A stretch of DNA of 9,508 bases from Deltaproteobacteria bacterium. GTDB lineage: Bacteria > Desulfobacterota > DSM-4660 > Desulfatiglandales > Desulfatiglandaceae. The DNA lies in contig JABGPV010000199.1 in NCBI GenBank assembly GCA_018644785.1, forward strand, positions 1-9,508, written 5' to 3'. The notes beneath the pieces are model-generated. The model worked only from the letters and a program-made list of their open reading frames with translations, searched no databases and had not been told where the DNA came from. Below are positions 5,901 through 9,508 of the stretch, piece by piece (the stretch's first letter is position 1; each line of letters opens with the position of its first letter). The translations under genes and the position numbers were made by a program.

Positions 5901-6410
5901 TCAGATCTTCTGTTCTCCGATCCCCGAATAAACGGCTTTGCAGATACCGGATACACCACCTTTTATCCCATCCGGATTTTTGAACCCTTCAGACAAACGA
6001 AGTTTATCAAGGTAATCTTGCGGTGATGAAAGGGTTTGATATGCTTGGTCGAGCCCACCATTCGGTTGAATGAGAAACAACCACCCCTCATGATAAGGGT
6101 CTGACGTGATTAACGCAGTATTTTCCCGTATCTTTTTGTTGAATTGAACGCTTCCCGCCACCGGAGCATCTATGTACAGAATTTTGCCGGTGATGGCGAA
6201 CAGGATCGCTTCACCCTTTCGAACTGCTTGGCTATCGTCTACAAGCCAATCGACATCTTTGACACCTCCGAAAAGCACAAGAGCCGGCTGAGTCAGACCG
6301 AAGACAATGGTATGATCGACACATCGACCCCAAAGACCCTGCCTGACATCGTAACGGTGATCTTCCGGTATCTCCACACGTTGACCTAAGAATTTCTCAA
6401 TAATCGCCAT
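5901..6410 (-). CDS. Glycine-cleavage H-protein-like lipoyl-domain protein
   Basis: This 169-residue protein resembles GcvH. IPEDHRYDVRQGLWGR (14-29) matches the H-protein entry segment, GLTQPALVLFGGV follows, and VRKGEAILFAITGKILYIDAPVAGSV (63-88) spans the lipoyl hairpin with the APVxGxV turn (quoted here as VRKGEAILF and GKILYIDAPVAGSV). Lys76 sits near the lipoyl-lysine site, but one residue closer to APVAG than usual and without the ESVKA sequence, so lipoylation is uncertain. The ATG at 6410 follows AGGAG by 8 bases. An in-frame earlier ATG (6449) has none and would add 13 odd residues. No gcvT or gcvP is nearby. The gene sits between rhodanese-DsbD and TVP38, so a role as a thiol or sulfur carrier rather than in glycine cleavage is an inference. 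Confidence 0.75.
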   Translation of the reverse strand: MAIIEKFLGQRVEIPEDHRYDVRQGLWGRCVDHTIVFGLTQPALVLFGGVKDVDWLVDDSQAVRKGEAILFAITGKILYIDAPVAGSVQFNKKIRENTALITSDPYHEGWLFLIQPNGGLDQAYQTLSSPQDYLDKLRLSEGFKNPDGIKGGVSGICKAVYSGIGEQKI

Positions 6411-6465
6411 GTTTATTCTCCTATGCTTTCCTGCGGGTTTTAAGCGCATTTTCGCTATTCTCTGA

Positions 6466-8223
6466 TCAGTTTGATGGGCCGTCGGTAAGCGGTCGGCTGA
6501 TTTTCGTCATGCGAACCAGAAAAGAACCGGGCGGCAGAAAATCCACCAGGCGGAGGTCTCGCCGTTCTTTACCCTCGGGATTTATAAAAACAACCGTGGG
6601 GACCCCCCTGACGTCAAACTGCTTCAGCAATCTTTCGTAAACGGGATTACCCTTGCGCGTCAGATCCACTTTCACAAAGATAAAATCCTTTTTAGACCGT
6701 TTGACGATTTCCGGATCGCGGAAGGTGATTTCATCTAACTCACGGCAGGGGGCACACCAGGCAGCGGAAAAATCGATAATGACCGGTTTCTTTTGGACAA
6801 CCGCCTCTTTGAGCAACTGGTCCGAATAGGGGTGCCAAAAGGCACCGGGGGCGGCCATGAGCATGGAACCGATCAGAACCGTTGCCGTTACCAGCCCCGC
6901 AATGCCGGCAACCGTTTTCATCCAGCCAAAGGCCTTAAAATTGGCCTGCGAACGGTCAATCCAGCCCAGGTGCAGACCTGCCCCCAGAGCCACGGCCGCC
7001 AGGACAACATTACCCATCGTTTGGGACATCACCGGACGAATGAAATAAGCCGCCATACCCACCAGCACCCATCCCATGAGCTTACGCACCCACACCATCC
7101 ACTCGCCGCTACGCGGCAGCCTGTCCAGCTTTCCGGAAAACAGTGCCAGCACGAACAGGGGCAGCCCCAGCCCCACGCTGAGGGTGAAAAACACCAGAAA
7201 TCCCAGATAGGGGTTTCCCATGCCGGCCACCCAGGTGAGCAGCCCCAGTACGAACGGGCCGATGCAGGGCGCCGCCACCACCCCCAGGGTGATCCCCATG
7301 AAAACACTGCCAAAATAGCCGGTGTAGGATTTGGAAGCTGCCTGAGTCAGTCCATTGGGCAGTTTGAACTCCCAGAATCCAAACATGCTGGTGGCAAATG
7401 CCAGCAGAATGAGCGCCACCGCTGATAGAACAAAGGGGTTCTGGAGCATGGCGCCCATGAGCCCACCGGTAAAAGCGGCGACTACCCCCAGACTGGAATT
7501 GGTCAGGGCCAGCCCGCCCACATAACACAGGCCATGGGCGAAGGTCTCTCCTTTTCCCTTGGAACTGCGACCGCCAAAGTAGGAGACAGTGATGGGAATC
7601 AGGGGGTAAACACAAGGGGTCAGGTTTAGCGCCATACCGCCCAGAAAAATACCCAGAAGGGTCCACAGCATGGCCCAGCCCGTAAGGGAACCATAGTCCT
7701 TTTCCGGGGCAGTCACGGGAGCCGGTTGACGTGATGCGGTTTCAAAGGGATGTCCCTCCGCTTTCCAGGCGGGGAACCCCAAGGGATCGCGGTAAACATT
7801 CGTATAGCCAAGTTTTACGGCCACCCGGGCCGCCGAGTCGCTACGGACTCATGCCAGCCCCGCTCAGTAGAATACAAGGAAACGATTTTTGTCAGGTCCG
7901 AGGAATTTTTCCATTGCCCCCCGTTCCTTCCACCGGGAGTACCAGGTGGGCTCCATGGGAAAGTTCGCCGCCCCTTTGATGTGCCCCGTACGATACTCCC
8001 ACTCCTGGCGGGTATCTACGATGAACATGTCATTAGGTTTCTTCCGGTACTGTTCCCACAGCTTCCCGGTGTCGATCAGGCGATATCCGCCTTTTTCAGC
8101 TTCGGCCAGAACGTCCTCATGGGTCGCCGTTTTCAGCACGACAGGACGACTCTGAAACCATAAGGCATAAACCGCGATACCCACTGCCAAGACAGCCAAA
8201 ATGGTCGTTCTTGTTCTCTGCAT
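6466..8223 (-). CDS. Rhodanese-DsbD-thioredoxin fusion, selenoprotein candidate with two in-frame TGA codons
   Basis: Read through TGA 7866-7864 and TGA 7851-7849, this is a single 585-residue protein. Residues 1-25 are a signal anchor. About 35-155 is a rhodanese domain with VDTRQEWEYRTGHIKGA and the active-site loop FLVFY-U-AGLA-U-VRSDSAA, then LGYTNVYRDPLGFPAWKAEG. Homologues carry Cys at both TGA positions (FYCxGxxCxxS). About 175-435 is the DsbD/CcdA membrane domain, with the redox cysteines in NLTPC (Cys204) and VAAPC (Cys320). About 455-585 is a thioredoxin domain with WCAPC (Cys490, Cys493). It should carry electrons from cytoplasmic thioredoxin across the membrane to the anchored rhodanese. 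ATG 8223 has AGAGGA 6 bases before it. A downstream GTG (7824) would cut the rhodanese in two. The C-terminal TGA (6468-6466) looks like a true stop. The next gene starts after 55 bases. Confidence 0.88.
7817..7833 (-). promoter_or_regulatory. SECIS-like hairpin for the second TGA of rhodanese-DsbD
   Basis: GCGGCC and GGCCGU form a 6-base-pair stem (one G-U pair) around the loop CGGGU. The GGU is 24-26 bases after TGA 7851-7849, which matches bacterial SECIS spacing and loop content. It was drawn by hand. Confidence 0.65.
7835..7850 (-). promoter_or_regulatory. SECIS-like hairpin for the first TGA of rhodanese-DsbD
   Basis: GAGUC-CGUAGC-GACUC is a perfect 5-base-pair stem whose loop lies 19-24 bases after TGA 7866-7864. 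GGGC/GCCC pairing further out could lengthen it. The loop has GU but not GGU. Two bases of the second TGA are part of its 5' strand. Confidence 0.5.
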
Positions 8224-8259
8224 TAGAAATCCTCTGTTTGAAGAAATATGTTCGACAGT

Positions 8260-8281
8260 ACATCTCAGAAAAAAGAGATGT
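8260..8281 (-). promoter_or_regulatory. 5'-leader hairpin of the rhodanese-DsbD operon
   Basis: ACATCTC and GAGATGT form a perfect 7-base-pair stem around an 8-base loop, about 37 bases upstream of the start codon and downstream of the palindromic operator candidate. On the minus strand the loop is U-rich. It could stabilise the leader or attenuate transcription. The sequence does not show which. Confidence 0.35.
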
Positions 8282-8289
8282 CTAAATAA

Positions 8290-8313
8290 GCATATAAATG
8301 TGTACTTATACGC
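8290..8313 (-). promoter_or_regulatory. 24-base palindromic operator candidate
   Basis: The two half-sites, GCGTATAAGTAC and the complement of ACATTTATATGC, agree at 8 of 12 positions. Every mismatch keeps a purine opposite a purine or a pyrimidine opposite a pyrimidine, so the site reads GCRTATAARTRY twice. AT-rich dyads with TATA half-sites are typical for ArsR-family repressors. It lies about 67 bases upstream of rhodanese-DsbD, just downstream of a TTGACA box at 8338-8333. With a 17-base spacer the -10 would be TAGCGT (8315-8310), which touches the palindrome. The promoter is weakly supported and the dyad more strongly. Confidence 0.5.
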
Positions 8314-8334
8314 TATTGCATTGAATTGAATGTG

Positions 8335-8439
8335 TCAAGGTAAAAATTCCTCGAATACACCGTTTATCATTTTGGCTAAAATCTGTACCAGTTTCTCCCG
8401 GTCGGATGAATATCGGACAAGAAAATCCGCATCAAAGCC
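8335..8439 (-). pseudogene. C-terminal remnant of an unidentified protein
   Basis: A minus-strand frame reads GFDADFLVRYSSDREKLVQI, then LAKMINGVFEEFLP, then TGA. Upstream it is broken by a TAA. The amphipathic, codon-like composition suggests a genuine protein tail, but I do not recognise the family. Its stop codon overlaps the TTGACA box assigned to the rhodanese-DsbD operon, so the present operon promoter may have been assembled on top of this remnant. Confidence 0.3.
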
Positions 8440-8756
8440 TTACGGAGTCTTCATGTAACATGACTTACGTTTCTCGACGTTCCAGCCCCACCAAAACAGC
8501 AGTCTTCAGCACGTTTTCCGCCCGGTTTCAGGTAGCGACCTTCAGATTATGTATGATTTTCTTATTGACTTACAATATTGGGGGGATATCTTTTCTTCAA
8601 TTTATTACAGGGATAGCCATTCCAATATGGGGCACATGTCAACCCATGAATCCCTTTGCAAGGCTAAAGATTTAAATCAAAGCCGTTCATAAAAAGAACT
8701 TGACCTGAAGCTGCTCCGGACCTTCTTGTTGGACCCAAAGAGCCAACTGATACCTC
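8440..8756. other. Stretch without a recognisable gene
   Basis: A plus-strand frame is open from 8406 to 8675, but its product has no family features and no ribosome binding site, so I do not accept it. Two related AT/G-rich segments (CAATATTGGGGG near 8573 and CCAATATGGGGC near 8622) lie 50 bases apart, and on the minus strand a TTGACATG box is nearby (about 8634-8641). They may be the ends or promoter of a decayed insertion element. Confidence 0.3.
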
Positions 8757-8925
8757 AAAAAAAAGGACCCTGAAACCAAAAAGCGAAAGCATCCGGGCAG
8801 CGTATTCCAATCCCGGATGACCTTGAGCGCGTTAGAGATTGCTCACTGATATCCCCGAAAAGGACAAGGCTGTGCCTAAACCGAAAAGGTTTTCAAGCAG
8901 CTCGGCCTGAACATGCTTTCATGAG
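8757..8925 (+). pseudogene. IS66-type transposase relic
   Basis: In changing frames one can read KKDPETKKRKHPG, then RIPIPDDLERVR, then DIPEKDKA, then EKVFKQLGLNML. The order and spacing match the N-terminal linker region of IS66 TnpC transposases (KRKGHPGRxPLPxHLPRxxxxHDIPExEKxC, then GEExSEQLdiiPA; consensus quoted in pieces from memory). At least two frameshifts and a TGA break it, and the catalytic DDE part is absent. It marks a past insertion next to the Sec cluster. Confidence 0.5.
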
Positions 8926-9011
8926 CAAAATGTGCAGAAGGGTGGATCGAAAGTTGAGATACCTCATGGAACGCATATTAAATCCGGATAGTTGGAAACC
9001 TGGGAATATCT

Positions 9012-9121
9012 TGACAGCCCCTAAACATATTGAGACGAAATATGTCTGATATATATAATTGATATTACGGTAATTTTTAGCGGTGACATGGCTGAGAGAT
9101 ATAGCAGTAACAACAGGTTCA
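9012..9121 (+). repeat. Composite repeat, copy D
   Basis: The left part (TTGACAG at 9012, AAATATGTCTGATATA and GATATTAC ending at 9068) resembles 298-356 and 2981-3014. The right part (9061-9121) is the 61-base partner of 2011-2071, identical over GCTGAGAGATATAGCAGTAA (9091-9110). This copy therefore joins both repeat types and shows that they are one element. The ATG at 9088 would give a 22-residue peptide beginning MAERYSSNNRF and ending at TGA. No strong ribosome binding site precedes it. Confidence 0.6.
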
Positions 9122-9289
9122 CCAAAATCCAATGTACGGGAGATTTCTGGATTTGAACAACGCCCTTCAATGGCCTATCGGGCGAGGTAAAATAGATAAT
9201 GATACATGAATTTATAATGAGCTACAGTAGTTTTCCGGTTTACCAACGCCTCAAAGCCGATGACAATTCCTTTTTGACAGAAATCATTT
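9122..9289. other. Short intergenic stretch
   Basis: I see no gene or clear signal between the repeat and the end of the ABC permease gene, which comes in from the right. Confidence 0.4.
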
Positions 9290-9508
9290 CTATAATTCCC
9301 GAAAAATATCTGTCGGCTTCATTTTGGCAGTTCGCAGGCCCAGCACATACCCGGTGATGCACCCGGTGATCACGGACAAAAGCATAGCAGTTGCAGCAAG
9401 AGACAAGGACACGGCAACCGGAAGTCTGACGACCTGGCTTGCTGCCTGGACCTGTCTTGCCATGGCCGGCACAGGGTTTAGTTCCCATGGAACCGGTATG
9501 GAAATGGA
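9290..9508 (-). CDS. FtsX/MacB-type ABC transporter permease, C-terminal end (partial)
   Basis: The frame is open from the window edge to TAG 9292-9290 and gives 72 residues. After IPVPWELNPVPAMARQ and RLPVAVSLSL comes a hydrophobic helix (AATAMLLSVITGCITGYVLG), followed directly by LRTAKMKPTDIFREL. A last transmembrane helix ending in (A/R)xxAxxxPxxxxRE is typical for the C-terminus of MacB/LolC/FtsX-like permeases, where the final cytoplasmic residues read RxAxxxPxxALR. Such permeases work with an ATPase in lipoprotein, peptide or antibiotic export, and the specific substrate cannot be told from the tail. Most of the gene lies beyond the window. Confidence 0.6.
   Translation of the reverse strand, partial: SISIPVPWELNPVPAMARQVQAASQVVRLPVAVSLSLAATAMLLSVITGCITGYVLGLRTAKMKPTDIFREL

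Noticed and set aside
6430..6468. A third Sec at the C-terminal TGA of rhodanese-DsbD
   Set aside because: Readthrough would add only about 14 polar residues without similarity before a TAG, and the thioredoxin domain is already complete. I treat it as the true stop.
6793..7425. Plus-strand open frame of 210 codons inside DsbD
   Set aside because: It is antisense to a well-conserved membrane domain. Its His/Gln-rich product reflects the codon bias of the opposite strand.
7109..7666. Second minus-strand frame overlapping DsbD
   Set aside because: It is a shifted-frame shadow of the DsbD membrane domain with no family features.
3655..7866. TGA reassigned to another amino acid in the whole genome (for example Gly or Trp code variants)
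   Set aside because: TGA also appears as an ordinary terminator in this cluster (lipoyl-domain gene, rhodanese-DsbD C-terminus) and Trp is written TGG. The internal TGA codons fall on Cys positions and are followed by SECIS-like hairpins, so selenocysteine is the better explanation.
8406..8675. Plus-strand 89-codon frame upstream of the IS66 relic
   Set aside because: It has no domain, no ribosome binding site and irregular composition, and it overlaps decayed sequence.
9240..9488. 82-codon minus-strand frame at the right edge
   Set aside because: It is a shifted shadow of the ABC permease tail, whose own frame carries the transmembrane helix and the conserved C-terminal motif.
1..9508. CRISPR array, tRNA (including selC) or rRNA genes
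   Set aside because: No regularly spaced repeats were found, and no cloverleaf with a recognisable T-arm was seen on either strand.

Overview
The window looks like an accessory stretch of a selenocysteine-using, anaerobic sulfate-reducer-type deltaproteobacterium (Desulfobacterota). That is inferred from the gene families: several in-frame TGA codons placed like selenocysteine, a C-GCAxxG-C-C protein, an ethylbenzene-dehydrogenase-type haem domain, a thioredoxin-linked DsbD and a DksA/TraR protein. No marker gene fixes the taxonomy. Nearly all intact genes lie on the minus strand.

Bases 1-3400 are mostly a gene graveyard. They hold the tail of a beta-helix surface protein (+), a histidine-kinase remnant (-), an intact type II haloacid dehalogenase-like gene (-), a GGDEF remnant (-), a glnS 3' fragment (+), an intact DksA/TraR-like zinc-finger gene (-) and a haem-binding domain fragment (+). 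Short AT-rich repeats (around 300-370, 2011-2071, 2981-3030 and 9021-9121) sit in or beside these fragments. Two of them lie directly upstream of truncated genes.

Bases 3400-8340 hold the main find: a minus-strand cluster in which conventional ORF calling breaks genes at TGA codons. In transcription order it starts with a membrane-anchored rhodanese fused to a DsbD/thioredoxin protein, with TGA at both conserved cysteine positions of the rhodanese active-site loop (codons 120 and 125). A small GcvH-like lipoyl-domain protein and a TVP38/TMEM64 membrane protein follow. After a 293-base gap come an ArsR-family repressor, an unrecognised two-part helical protein with an in-frame TGA, a thioredoxin-fold protein with a TGA at codon 16, and a damaged C-GCAxxG-C-C gene. 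All four TGA codons are followed at a suitable distance by a hairpin that could be a bacterial SECIS element, and three of the four apical loops contain GGU. A purine/pyrimidine-symmetric 24-base palindrome lies in front of the first operon and could be the ArsR operator.

Taken together, I read 3400-8340 as a repressor-controlled thiol/selenol redox system. DsbD would move electrons from cytoplasmic thioredoxin across the membrane to a periplasmic selenocysteine rhodanese. A small cytoplasmic Sec-thioredoxin, an unknown Sec protein and a TVP38 membrane protein would take part in handling a metal(loid), selenium or sulfur species. The substrate cannot be read from the sequence.

Bases 8340-9508 are again degraded. 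They hold a short unidentified C-terminal remnant (-), an IS66-type transposase relic (+), another repeat copy and, at the edge, the C-terminus of an FtsX/MacB-type ABC permease (-). No tRNA, rRNA or CRISPR array was seen.
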